DNA of 9,609 bases from a bacterium (GTDB lineage: Bacteria; Latescibacterota; UBA2968; GCA-2709665): assembly GCA_027619145.1 (NCBI GenBank), contig JAQCGA010000109.1, positions 1 to 9,609 of the forward strand, given 5' to 3'. Shown in pieces: positions 1 to 5,741 of the stretch (position 1 is its first letter; each line of letters starts with the position of its first letter). The notes beneath the pieces were generated by a model that saw only the letters and a list, made by a program, of their open reading frames with translations, did no database searches and was not told the origin of the DNA. Position numbers and translations under genes: made by a program.

Positions 1-535
1 TGTACGGAATAATTCGCGCCGAATACAGGCGTTTTCCGTTGGGGTGGATGGTCTCGTCAAAAAAGACGCCCGGGGATCGATGGAGTTGGCTAACGATTAC
101 CCGCTCGGACCCATTAATGATAAATGTGCCCTCTTCAGCCATCAACGGCAATTCGCCCAGAAACACCGTCTGTTCTACGATGTCTTTTACCCGGGGTTCC
201 TCACCGTCTTGCTTTTCACGCGAAACCAGCCGTAACGTCGCGCGTAACGGTGCAGCATATGAGGTCCCGCGTTCCAGGCATTCGCTCACCTCGTATTTCG
301 GCGTACCAATGGAATAGTCTACAAATTCCAGGGAGTAGAGGTTGTGAACATCCGTAATTGGAAAGATACTATGGAAAACCGCCTGGAGACCTTGTAACTT
401 GCGTTCACCAGGCGATTCATCCTTTTGCAGGAACCACGTATACGAATCTATCTGGATATCCAGAAGATTTGGCATTTCGATGGCCGGGGCGATCTTTCCG
501 TAGGATTTCCTCTCGATGAGTCCTTTATCTGCCAA
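1..535 (-). CDS. rpoB: RNA polymerase beta subunit, N-terminal part (runs off left edge)
   Basis: This encodes the beta subunit of DNA-dependent RNA polymerase. The first 178 codons lie in the window and the rest continues past base 1. The minus-strand translation begins ADKGLIERKSYGKIAP, then has EMPNLLDIQIDSYTWFL, and later REKQDGEEPRVKDIVEQ, FLGELPLM, GTFIINGSERVIVSQLHRSP and GVFFDETIHPNGKRLYSARI. These are hallmark RpoB N-terminal (protrusion/lobe) motifs. It follows rplL by 72 nt in the universal rplL-rpoB order. No ATG is available. A TTG at 535-533 sits 10 nt after AGGAG (550-546), while an in-frame GTG at 544-542 is only 1 nt from that Shine-Dalgarno, so I chose TTG. The initiation codon is less sure than the gene identity. 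No frameshift is seen. Confidence 0.97.
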   Translation of the reverse strand, partial: MADKGLIERKSYGKIAPAIEMPNLLDIQIDSYTWFLQKDESPGERKLQGLQAVFHSIFPITDVHNLYSLEFVDYSIGTPKYEVSECLERGTSYAAPLRATLRLVSREKQDGEEPRVKDIVEQTVFLGELPLMAEEGTFIINGSERVIVSQLHRSPGVFFDETIHPNGKRLYSARIIPY

Positions 536-545
536 AGCAATCACG

Positions 546-550
546 CTCCT
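546..550 (-). promoter_or_regulatory. Shine-Dalgarno that decides the rpoB start
   Basis: AGGAG on the minus strand lies 10 nt before the in-frame TTG at 535-533 and only 1 nt before an in-frame GTG at 544-542. No ATG exists nearby in frame, so the spacing favours the TTG start. ATT at 541-539 would have 4-nt spacing but is a rare initiator. Confidence 0.6.
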
Positions 551-607
551 GTGGTGAAATCAGGGCCAAAGGTAGATCACGAGATGTCTTGCTGCAAGAA
601 AGCCTGA

Positions 608-979
608 CTACTTGACTTCGACCACAGCTCCGGCTTCTTCCAGTTCGGCTTTGATCTGGGCGGCCTCTTCTTTGGACACCGCTTCTTTCACATTGCTCGG
701 CGCATCGTCTACCAGGGCTTTGGCTTCTTTCAGGCCCAGGCTGGTAATACTACGTACAACCTTGATCACCTGAATCTTCTTGTCGCCAGCAGCAGAGAGC
801 ACCACGTCGAATTCGGTCTGTTCTTCTTCTTCAGCAGCAGGTGCGCCGCCAGCAGCAGGTGCAGCCACCATAGCAGCCTGAGCACTTACCCCAAACTTCT
901 CTTCCAGCGCTTTGACCAAATCGGCCAGTTCCAGCACCGAAAGCTTCTCAATCTCAGTGATAATATTTTCAACGGCCAT
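608..979 (-). CDS. rplL: 50S ribosomal protein L7/L12
   Basis: L7/L12 forms the mobile ribosomal stalk that recruits and stimulates the translation GTPases (EF-Tu, EF-G, IF2). The 123-residue product has the family's usual length. The N-terminal dimerisation helices that bind L10 are at about 1-33 ([21 protein letters not shown]). An alanine/glutamate-rich hinge follows at about 36-54. The compact factor-binding domain is at 55-123 and contains [21 protein letters not shown] strong GGAGGAAG Shine-Dalgarno stands 4 nt before the ATG at 979. It lies 51 nt after rplJ and 72 nt before rpoB on the same strand, in the standard order. L7/L12 is needed in several copies per ribosome, which fits the strong ribosome binding site. 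Confidence 0.98.
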   Translation of the reverse strand: MAVENIITEIEKLSVLELADLVKALEEKFGVSAQAAMVAAPAAGGAPAAEEEEQTEFDVVLSAAGDKKIQVIKVVRSITSLGLKEAKALVDDAPSNVKEAVSKEEAAQIKAELEEAGAVVEVK

Positions 980-1030
980 GTTTCTTCCTCCATCGAACTC
1001 AGTTTGGGTTTTGAGGGTTTGAAACGGGCT

Positions 1031-1585
1031 TTAAGAAGCATCGGCTGCAGGTGCTTCGCCGCCAGCTTCGCCCTTTTTGTCTGCAATCGCATTCAGAACA
1101 ACAACCAGATTTTGTAGCAGCCCATTCAGGCTGTAAACCAATCCACTGATGGGGCTCTGTAGCACAACTGCCAGCTGCGTCAGCAACACTTCCCGAGAAG
1201 GCAGCGAGGCCAACCTCTCCAACTGCTCATCTACATAAACAGTACCATCGACCAGACCGGCCTTAATTTTGGGACGTCCTTCGGCCCCTTTCGCAAACTC
1301 GGTAATCACCCGTACCGGAATCAGCGGATCCGTCTCGCTGCATACCAGCCCGGTTGGGCCCTGGAACATCTCATCCAAGCCCTCTACGCCGGCTTCTTTG
1401 GCGGCCCGCAATGCCAGGCGGTTTTTCACCACGCGGCAAGACACGGACTCTTTGTGCAGCCGTTTGCGTAATTCCGTAAATGTGGTTACATCTAGCCCGG
1501 AAAAATCCGTCAGGTAGATGCCCTGAGACTGACGCATCACGTCGGTCAGTTCCTCGACAACCGCTACTTTCTCCGCAGTTGGCAT
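1031..1585 (-). CDS. rplJ: 50S ribosomal protein L10
   Basis: L10 anchors the L7/L12 stalk to 23S rRNA and is the autogenous repressor of this cluster in well-studied bacteria. The 184-residue protein is slightly longer than the common 165-175. The rRNA-binding domain carries YLTDFSGLDVTTFTELRKRL (about 24-43) and CRVVKNRLALRAAKEAG (about 50-66). The C-terminal helix that docks L12 dimers lies at about 150-170 (VYSLNGLLQNLVVVLNAIADKK), followed by an Ala/Gly tail. The ATG at 1585 is preceded by GGAAGGGAG. Only 35 nt separate it from rplA, too little for a typical L10-binding leader. Confidence 0.98.
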   Translation of the reverse strand: MPTAEKVAVVEELTDVMRQSQGIYLTDFSGLDVTTFTELRKRLHKESVSCRVVKNRLALRAAKEAGVEGLDEMFQGPTGLVCSETDPLIPVRVITEFAKGAEGRPKIKAGLVDGTVYVDEQLERLASLPSREVLLTQLAVVLQSPISGLVYSLNGLLQNLVVVLNAIADKKGEAGGEAPAADAS

Positions 1586-1620
1586 CGTTCTCCCTTCCTG
1601 CTATCTCACAGCCAGAATCA

Positions 1621-2319
1621 TCAATTTGCCGATGTGGACCGGTCCACCTGAACGCCGGGCCCCATTGTGGTTGAAAGCGTGATTTTACGAATATATTGGC
1701 CCTTCGTTGCCGAGGGCTTGGCTCGCACGATGGTATCAATCAGCGCACGAGCATTTTCGGTGAGGTGGAGCGCCTCAAAAGAAATTTTCCCAACCGGAGC
1801 GTGCAAGTTGCCCTGTTTGTCCACCCGAAATTCAACGCGCCCGGCCTTTGCTTCCTGCACGGCTTTTGCCACGTCGGGGGTCACAGTTCCGCTTTTGGGG
1901 TTCGGCATCAATCCGCGAGGTCCCAGAACCCTACCCAAGCGCCCGACAGCACCCATCATATCAGGTGCAGAGATAGCCACATCGAAGTCCGTCCAGCCAT
2001 CGTTCACCTTTGCAACCAAATCGTCTGCACCTACAAAATCTGCACCGGCCTCCTGTGCAGCGGCGGCTTGTTCACCTTTTGCAAAAACCGCAACACGCAA
2101 AGTTTTGCCCAAACCGTGCGGCAGAATAATGGCACCACGAACCTGCTGATCTGCATGGCGTGGGTCCACCCCAAGGCGCACTGCCACCTCGACGGTTTCG
2201 TCAAACTTCTTGTGGGGCATCTGCTTAATCAACCCAATTGCTTCGTCCAGCGGGTACTGGGTTTGCCGGTCAATCTGGCCCAGCGCCTCCTGGTAAACTT
2301 TACCACCCTTCTTTGCCAT
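1621..2319 (-). CDS. rplA: 50S ribosomal protein L1
   Basis: L1 builds the ribosomal L1 stalk at the E site, helps release deacylated tRNA, and in many bacteria represses the rplK-rplA transcript. The 232-residue length matches the family. The N-terminal part contains [24 protein letters not shown] (about 39-62), and the L1 signature [12 protein letters not shown] sits at about 136-147. The conserved C-terminal segment [25 protein letters not shown] is intact. The gene begins 23 nt after rplK and ends 35 nt before rplJ. The start ATG at 2319 follows GGAGGACAGGT on the minus strand, an SD-like stretch. Confidence 0.98.
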   Translation of the reverse strand: MAKKGGKVYQEALGQIDRQTQYPLDEAIGLIKQMPHKKFDETVEVAVRLGVDPRHADQQVRGAIILPHGLGKTLRVAVFAKGEQAAAAQEAGADFVGADDLVAKVNDGWTDFDVAISAPDMMGAVGRLGRVLGPRGLMPNPKSGTVTPDVAKAVQEAKAGRVEFRVDKQGNLHAPVGKISFEALHLTENARALIDTIVRAKPSATKGQYIRKITLSTTMGPGVQVDRSTSAN

Positions 2320-2342
2320 ACCTGTCCTCCGGCCCCCTGGGG

Positions 2343-2768
2343 CTAGCCTTCAATCGTAATCCCCGCACTGCGCGCGGTACCTTCAATCATCCGCATAGCG
2401 GATTCAACATCACTGGCATTCAGATCTTCCATTTTGATCGATGCAATTTCACGAATCTGGTCACGAGTTACTTTGCCCACCTTGTTCCGATTCGACTCCG
2501 GAGACCCCTTTTCCAGGTTGGCTGCACGCTTTAGCAACACAGCCGCTGGTGGGCTCTTGGTAATAAATGAAAAGCTGCGGTCGGCGTATACAGTAATAAC
2601 CGCCGGAATGATCAGGCCCTGCTTCTCCTGAGTTTGGGCGTTAAACGCTTTGCAGAATTCCATGATATTGACGCCATGCTGGCCCAGCGCCGGACCAACC
2701 GGAGGCGTAGGTGTCGCCTGCCCGGCAGGAATCTGCAACTTGATGGTGGTCATAATCTTTTTGGCCAT
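2343..2768 (-). CDS. rplK: 50S ribosomal protein L11
   Basis: L11 forms the GTPase-associated centre with L10/L12 and 23S rRNA helices 43/44, and is needed for RelA-type stringent signalling where RelA is present. The 141-residue length is exactly typical. The proline-rich N-terminal domain reads [22 protein letters not shown] (about 14-35). The C-terminal rRNA-binding domain has [22 protein letters not shown] and the terminal [15 protein letters not shown] signature. AGGAAATCCC precedes the ATG at 2768. It lies 34 nt after nusG and 23 nt before rplA, consistent with one transcript. Confidence 0.98.
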   Translation of the reverse strand: MAKKIMTTIKLQIPAGQATPTPPVGPALGQHGVNIMEFCKAFNAQTQEKQGLIIPAVITVYADRSFSFITKSPPAAVLLKRAANLEKGSPESNRNKVGKVTRDQIREIASIKMEDLNASDVESAMRMIEGTARSAGITIEG

Positions 2769-2802
2769 GGGATTTCCTGTCTGCTTGAATCGAAAGCTTG
2801 GG

Positions 2803-3348
2803 TTACGGTTGCGCTTCGGTCGCCTCTTCTACCTGCAACACATCCAATTCAACCGGTGTATTTCGGCCGAAAATGCTGACCATTACTTTAATCTTACTTT
2901 TTTCGGGGTTTACATCATCTACCATCCCAACAAAATCGCTGAAGGGGCCATCGATGACTTTTACCCGATCGCCGACCTGATAAGGAATTTCTTTTTCTTC
3001 CTCAATCTGGCGCCGGTCAATCTGCCCCAGCACACGCTCTACCTCATCGTTGCGCAGAGGTTGTGGCCGTTTCCCTGGTCCCACAAAACTGGTAACTCCA
3101 GGGATATTGGTCACAAAATGCATTGTTTCCTTGTCCATTTCCATTTCAACAAGGATATAACTCGGAAGGAATTTTTTGAGAGAGGTCGTCTTCTTCCCAT
3201 CTTTCATTTCTACCACTTCCTCGGTGGGCACCACAACCTGCCCAATCCGGTCAGCGACATCGGTTCCTTCTTTGGCGTTTTCGATGTAGATACTCACTTT
3301 GTTCTCGTGCCCGGAGTAAGTATGCACCGCATACCACTTCATCGCCAT
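2803..3348 (-). CDS. nusG: Transcription elongation/termination factor NusG
   Basis: NusG binds RNA polymerase to aid elongation and pausing, and couples it to Rho or to ribosomes. From the ATG at 3348 the protein is 181 residues, the same length as E. coli NusG. The NGN domain begins [20 protein letters not shown] (from residue 3) and includes [12 protein letters not shown] and [11 protein letters not shown]. The KOW domain occupies about 125-175, with [22 protein letters not shown]. The open frame extends upstream to a TTG at 3372, but the AGGAAGG Shine-Dalgarno (3366-3360) lies inside that extension, so the ATG at 3348 (11-nt spacing) or the ATG at 3342 is the real start. It follows secE by 43 nt. 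Confidence 0.97.
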   Translation of the reverse strand: MAMKWYAVHTYSGHENKVSIYIENAKEGTDVADRIGQVVVPTEEVVEMKDGKKTTSLKKFLPSYILVEMEMDKETMHFVTNIPGVTSFVGPGKRPQPLRNDEVERVLGQIDRRQIEEEKEIPYQVGDRVKVIDGPFSDFVGMVDDVNPEKSKIKVMVSIFGRNTPVELDVLQVEEATEAQP

Positions 3349-3391
3349 CGGTTGTGTCACCTTCCTCGGCAAAGAAAATGCTGGAATTGGC

Positions 3392-3577
3392 CTAGATCAG
3401 CAGAAGATCCATAATGCGGGAAAGCAAGAGATCCGCAATAAAAATAAAAATAGCCATCGCCAGCGAAACCACCAGAACAATGGTAGTAGAAGCCGTCAGT
3501 TCATCCCGCGTCGGCCAGGTCACTTTTCCCATCTCAACCTGGACATCTTTGAAAAACTGCGCGATTTTCTGGAACAT
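3392..3577 (-). CDS. secE: Preprotein translocase subunit SecE
   Basis: SecE clamps and stabilises SecY in the SecYEG protein-conducting channel of the inner membrane. The 61-residue product is the short, single-span form found in most bacteria, unlike the three-span E. coli protein. Residues 1-28 form the amphipathic cytoplasmic part with the signature EMGKVTWPTRDEL (15-27), followed by one transmembrane helix at about 31-58. The ATG at 3577 lacks a good Shine-Dalgarno. A GGGGAG stands 26-31 nt upstream and can pair with CGCTCC immediately before the ATG. It sits in the classical tRNA-Trp-secE-nusG order. Confidence 0.96.
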   Translation of the reverse strand: MFQKIAQFFKDVQVEMGKVTWPTRDELTASTTIVLVVSLAMAIFIFIADLLLSRIMDLLLI

Positions 3578-3651
3578 AGGAGCGATATCTCTGAAAAAAC
3601 GCTCCCCTTATACAAACCAAAATCCGCCCTGGGCGGAAAATTGCAGGAGCG
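3578..3651 (-). promoter_or_regulatory. Candidate structured leader upstream of secE
   Basis: On the minus strand the heptamer CGCTCCT occurs twice, at 3651-3645 and at 3584-3578; the second copy touches the secE ATG. Between them lies AGGGGAGCG (3608-3600), which can pair with either copy (six Watson-Crick pairs plus one G-U). The downstream pairing gives a 15-nt loop containing a T6 run and closes the region next to the start codon. The upstream pairing encloses the TCCGCC/GGCGGA hairpin. This could be a two-state leader, but it resembles no named riboswitch and covariation has not been tested. Confidence 0.35.
3611..3637 (-). terminator. Possible intrinsic terminator or attenuator between tRNA-Trp and secE
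   Basis: On the minus strand TCCGCC (3637-3632), loop CAG and GGCGGA (3628-3623) form a compact 6-bp GC-rich hairpin. It is followed directly by TTTTGGTTTGTA, an interrupted U tract. The opposite strand lacks a good U tract. It could end tRNA-Trp transcripts or attenuate readthrough into secE. The broken U tract makes full termination uncertain, and no convincing promoter is seen between it and secE. Confidence 0.45.
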
Positions 3652-3754
3652 CGCAAGTTTTGATGCGAAGGCTGAATCCGGATACAAAGCAGAAAGCAAG
3701 CTCTTCAACCCAAAAGCAACACGAAGACCTGGAGGCTGAGGCCGAGGAGAAAAG

Positions 3755-3830
3755 TGGCAGGCCAGGCAGGAATCGAACCCGCAACCACCGGTTTTGGAGA
3801 CCGGTGCTCTACCAATTGAGCTACTGGCCT
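3755..3830 (-). tRNA. tRNA-Trp (CCA)
   Basis: A 76-nt cloverleaf: acceptor AGGCCAG pairs with CTGGCCT, D stem GCTC/GAGC, anticodon stem CCGGT/ACCGG with loop CTCCAAA (anticodon CCA), T stem GCGGG/CCTGC with a TTCGATT loop. The discriminator is G and CCA is encoded. It lies 30 nt after rpmG and upstream of secE, its position in many bacteria. The next 177 nt to secE contain a possible hairpin terminator. Confidence 0.97.
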
Positions 3831-3860
3831 ACCCCGGACTTACCCGAAAAACTCAGGTAC

Positions 3861-4013
3861 CTAGCGCGTTTCTCGGTGAACCGTATGCTTCCGGCAGAAC
3901 CGACAGTACTTCTTGAATTCCACGCGATCCGGGTGCAACCGGCGGTTCTTGTCCGCATTGTAATTGCGACGGGCGCAATCACTGCAGGCCAGCGTAATCA
4001 GATCCCTTGGCAT
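3861..4013 (-). CDS. rpmG: 50S ribosomal protein L33
   Basis: This small basic large-subunit protein contacts the 23S rRNA near the E site. The 50-residue translation starts [18 protein letters not shown] and ends [12 protein letters not shown] with a TAG stop, the family's usual length. It is the zinc-binding (C+) form: Cys10 and Cys13 (CSDC) with Cys37 and Cys40 (CRFC) make two CxxC knuckles. GAAGGA (4025-4020) precedes the ATG at 4013 with 6-nt spacing. It lies between tRNA-Thr (55 nt upstream) and tRNA-Trp (30 nt downstream). tuf often occurs just before rpmG but is absent here. Because the gene is short it is easily missed. Confidence 0.96.
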   Translation of the reverse strand: MPRDLITLACSDCARRNYNADKNRRLHPDRVEFKKYCRFCRKHTVHRETR

Positions 4014-4068
4014 GCCAGTTCCTTCAATGCAAAAGTAACAATCAACGATTTGAGGCCGGAAAGAGAAA

Positions 4069-4144
4069 TGGAGCCCACGACCGGACTTGAACCGGTGACC
4101 TCCTCCTTACCAAGGAGGTGCTCTACCGACTGAGCTACATGGGC
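4069..4144 (-). tRNA. tRNA-Thr (GGT)
   Basis: A 76-nt cloverleaf: acceptor GCCCATG/CGTGGGC, D stem GCTC/GAGC, anticodon stem CCTCC/GGAGG with loop TTGGTAA (anticodon GGT), T stem ACCGG/CCGGT with TTCAAGT. The discriminator is T and CCA is encoded. It lies 49 nt after tRNA-Gly and 55 nt before rpmG. In the classical Tyr-Gly-Thr-tuf arrangement the EF-Tu gene would follow directly; there is no room for it here. Confidence 0.97.
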
Positions 4145-4193
4145 TTTTAAAATCTTAACCGGAACGGGTGGGATGTGTAACACACCCAGTATT

Positions 4194-4270
4194 TGGAGCG
4201 GGAAACGGGATTCGAACCCGCGACATTCAGCTTGGAAGGCTGACGCTCTAGCCAGCTGAGCTATTCCCGC
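4194..4270 (-). tRNA. tRNA-Gly (TCC)
   Basis: A 77-nt cloverleaf: acceptor GCGGGAA/TTCCCGC, D stem GCTC/GAGC, anticodon stem TCAGC/GCTGA with loop CTTCCAA (anticodon TCC), T stem GCGGG/CCCGT with TTCGAAT. The discriminator is T and CCA is encoded. It is the first gene after the near-consensus promoter at 4344-4372 and probably heads the transcript that carries tRNA-Thr, rpmG and tRNA-Trp. Confidence 0.97.
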
Positions 4271-4301
4271 TTAAGCCTTGAAAAACATACAGTTTTCTTG
4301 A

Positions 4302-4328
4302 TTTATCACTGCCAGTAGAGGTGATAAA
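4302..4328 (-). repeat. Inverted repeat in the leader of the tRNA-Gly transcript
   Basis: TTTATCAC (4302-4309) and GTGATAAA (4321-4328) are perfect 8-bp arms around an 11-nt spacer. They lie about 9 nt after the predicted transcription start and about 30 nt before tRNA-Gly. No U tract follows, so it is not an intrinsic terminator. It may be an RNA-processing hairpin or a protein-binding site; the sequence does not say which. Confidence 0.6.
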
Positions 4329-4343
4329 CTTTCGAGACTTAGG

Positions 4344-4372
4344 AATATATGCGATACATATAATAATGTCAA
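4344..4372 (-). promoter_or_regulatory. Sigma70-type promoter for tRNA-Gly/tRNA-Thr/rpmG/tRNA-Trp
   Basis: On the minus strand there is a perfect -35 TTGACA (4372-4367), a 17-bp AT-rich spacer and -10 TATATT (4349-4344). Initiation is predicted near 4337, about 67 nt before tRNA-Gly. It lies downstream of the terminator that follows tRNA-Tyr, so it restarts transcription. It may also feed secE and the ribosomal genes by readthrough. Confidence 0.8.
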
Positions 4373-4424
4373 GCCCTTTTTGCCAAGGCCATCCCATCCC
4401 CAGCGGGCCATTTCTCGGGTGTCC

Positions 4425-4452
4425 ACAAGAAAACCCCTCCTCAAAGGAGGGG
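4425..4452 (-). terminator. Intrinsic terminator after tRNA-Tyr
   Basis: On the minus strand GGCCCCTCC, loop TTTGA and GGAGGGG form a hairpin with a 7-bp perfect core (CCCCTCC at 4452-4446 with GGAGGGG at 4440-4434). TTTTCTTGT follows immediately. It begins about 19 nt after the end of tRNA-Tyr. On the plus strand no U tract follows, so it acts on minus-strand transcripts. It separates tRNA-Tyr from the tRNA-Gly promoter. Confidence 0.8.
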
Positions 4453-4470
4453 CCCTGGTATCAAACAGAG

Positions 4471-4556
4471 TGGTGGGGGGTGGCGGATTCGAACCACCGA
4501 AGGCATAAGCCAACAGATTTACAGTCTGCCCCATTTGGCCGCTTTGGTAACCCCCC
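4471..4556 (-). tRNA. tRNA-Tyr (GTA)
   Basis: An 86-nt class II tRNA with a long variable arm: acceptor GGGGGGT/ACCCCCC, anticodon stem-loop with CTGTAAA (anticodon GTA), variable arm around GCTTATGCCTTC, T stem GGTGG/CCGCC with TTCGAAT. The discriminator is A and CCA is encoded. It has its own promoter (4582-4610) and terminator (4425-4452), so it is probably a single-gene unit although it heads the conserved Tyr-Gly-Thr order. Confidence 0.97.
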
Positions 4557-4581
4557 ACACAATCAAAAACCGAGAATGAAA

Positions 4582-4610
4582 ATTATACAAGAAGTGTTCA
4601 AAAAAGTCAA
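4582..4610 (-). promoter_or_regulatory. Sigma70-type promoter for tRNA-Tyr
   Basis: On the minus strand -35 TTGACT (4610-4605) and a perfect -10 TATAAT (4587-4582) are separated by exactly 17 bp. The predicted start is near 4575, about 19 nt before the mature tRNA-Tyr 5' end. It is divergent from the isomerase promoter, about 80 bp away. Confidence 0.85.
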
Positions 4611-4678
4611 GGGAAAACAGGCATAGCCGTTCGATACGACTTCCCACACAATCCGCACCTTGATAAGACGCTGTTCGT

Positions 4679-4711
4679 ATTTGCCAATTGACAAATGTGC
4701 CACGAATTCGT
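4679..4711. promoter_or_regulatory. Candidate operator palindromes over the isomerase promoter
   Basis: ATTTGCCAATTGACAAAT (4679-4696) is a palindrome with 8 of 9 symmetric pairs and contains the -35 box. ACGAATTCGT (4702-4711) is a perfect 10-bp palindrome whose last base is the first base of the -10. Placement over both promoter elements fits repressor sites, but no regulator gene is visible in the window and AT-rich palindromes can arise by chance. Confidence 0.4.
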
Positions 4712-4716
4712 ATTTT
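4688..4716 (+). promoter_or_regulatory. Sigma70-type promoter for the TIM-barrel isomerase gene
   Basis: A perfect -35 TTGACA (4688-4693), a 17-bp spacer and -10 TATTTT (4711-4716) give a predicted start near 4723, about 80 nt before the ATG at 4803. The -35 lies inside an imperfect 18-nt palindrome and a 10-bp palindrome abuts the -10, so it may be repressible. Confidence 0.75.
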
Positions 4717-4786
4717 GGCCCCGCTACTCGAGCAACCAAACCCATTGTCGAATCTATCGCCCATATTGGGCATTTTCAAGTTTTGA

Positions 4787-4792
4787 AAGGAG
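4787..4792 (+). promoter_or_regulatory. Shine-Dalgarno setting the isomerase start
   Basis: AAGGAG lies 10 nt before the ATG at 4803. It excludes the longer frame opening at 4695, whose ATG overlaps the promoter and would add 36 residues without family-like sequence. Confidence 0.75.
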
Positions 4793-4802
4793 TTTGTCGC
4801 AA

Positions 4803-5717
4803 ATGACCGAACCCATCCAGAATTATGCCCGTATTGGTCTCGTACACTTTATGGCCTACAAGGCCTGTATTGGCGGCGAAGGCCCAATCCTGGAAACCCT
4901 CGAAAAAATTGCCCTGGATCCCTACTTCCAGGCAGTAGAAGTTACCCACATGAAAGATGCCGGCGTGCGGAAACAGGCTGGGCAGTTGCTTCGTTCTGCA
5001 CACCTGGACGTAGCCTTTGGCGCACAACCGATTCTCCTGGTTGGCAAACTCGACATCAACTCCTCCGACGAGTCTCACCGGCTCAAAGCCGTAGACGCCG
5101 TGAAAGCAGGCGTAGACCAGGCCGAGGAGCTGGGTGCTCCGGGGATTGCACTGCTCTCAGGACCGGATCCAGGACCAGAGGCCCGGGACGGAGCCGTAGA
5201 TCTACTGGTAGACTCCCTGCACCGCCTCTGCGACTATGCCGGCGGGAAAGGAATGAGTGTGGCCCTGGAGACCTTCGACCGTCTGCCCTTTGGAAAAAAC
5301 TGCCTGGTAGGTCCCAACGCACTGGCCGTAGAAGTTTCCTCCCGCGTGCGCCGCGAATATCCCAACTTTGGCCTGATGTTGGACCTGAGCCACTTTCCGC
5401 TCCAGGGTGAATCTTCCGCTTATGCTCTGGGTCTTGCCCGAGACCACCTGGTGCACGCGCATATCGGCAATTGCGTGATGAGCAATCCAAAACATCCGGC
5501 CTACGGCGACAACCACCCGCGGTTCGGCTGTGAAGACGGAGAGAACGACATACCAGAAGCCATTGATTTTCTGCGAGAGTTGCTGAACATTGGCTTCCTG
5601 GACCCTGAGAAGCGCCCCATCTTGAGCTTTGAAGTCTCACCCATGGAAGGCGAATCTTCCGAAATTGTCATTGCAAACGCCAAGCGCGTACTGGACGCCG
5701 CGTGGGCCCAAGTCTAA
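4803..5717 (+). CDS. Xylose isomerase-like TIM-barrel protein (sugar isomerase/epimerase family)
   Basis: This 304-residue cytoplasmic protein looks like the AP-endonuclease-2/xylose-isomerase-like superfamily, whose members isomerise or epimerise sugars or inositol derivatives, or act as related metal-dependent enzymes. Candidate metal ligands sit at the expected strand ends: Glu156 (VALETFDR), Asp194 (LMLDLSHF), His218 or His220 (LVHAHIGN) and Glu277 (LSFEVSP). These match the Glu-Asp-His-Glu set of tagatose-3-epimerase relatives. His238 in GDNHPRFG may join the active site. No signal peptide is present. The frame is open upstream to 4695, but AAGGAG (4787-4792) ten nt before 4803 and the promoter at 4688-4716 support the later ATG. 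It is a single-gene unit with its own promoter and terminator. The substrate cannot be told from the sequence. Confidence 0.85.
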   Translation: MTEPIQNYARIGLVHFMAYKACIGGEGPILETLEKIALDPYFQAVEVTHMKDAGVRKQAGQLLRSAHLDVAFGAQPILLVGKLDINSSDESHRLKAVDAVKAGVDQAEELGAPGIALLSGPDPGPEARDGAVDLLVDSLHRLCDYAGGKGMSVALETFDRLPFGKNCLVGPNALAVEVSSRVRREYPNFGLMLDLSHFPLQGESSAYALGLARDHLVHAHIGNCVMSNPKHPAYGDNHPRFGCEDGENDIPEAIDFLRELLNIGFLDPEKRPILSFEVSPMEGESSEIVIANAKRVLDAAWAQV

Positions 5718-5741
5718 CCGGTTCCACAAAAAAATACCACA

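Noticed and set aside
536..607. Attenuator or RNase III site between rplL and rpoB, as in E. coli
   Set aside because: Only short 4-5 bp inverted repeats are visible and no U tract follows; nothing convincing.
1696..2346. Plus-strand open frame of 216 codons opposite rplA
   Set aside because: Antisense to a fully conserved L1 gene; the composition reflects the complementary codons.
2650..3414. Plus-strand open frame of 254 codons opposite nusG
   Set aside because: It is an antisense shadow of nusG and the start of rplK, with no credible ribosome binding site or domain.
3607..3612. TATAAG as a -10 box for a secE promoter
   Set aside because: No -35 lies at 16-18 bp upstream; that position falls within the GC-rich hairpin, and there is no extended -10 TGN.
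3414..4133. Plus-strand open frame of 239 codons across secE, tRNA-Trp, rpmG and tRNA-Thr
   Set aside because: It crosses two certain tRNA genes and two conserved minus-strand genes, and its translation resembles no protein family.
4373..4424. Small gene or RNA between the tRNA-Tyr terminator and the tRNA-Gly promoter
   Set aside because: No cloverleaf, no ribosome binding site with a plausible short frame, and no clear stem-loop; treated as promoter-upstream spacer.
5083..5640. Minus-strand open frame of 185 codons opposite the isomerase gene
   Set aside because: It is Arg/Gly/Ser/Pro-rich, as expected for an antisense shadow, and the plus-strand gene has family motifs, promoter, Shine-Dalgarno and terminator.
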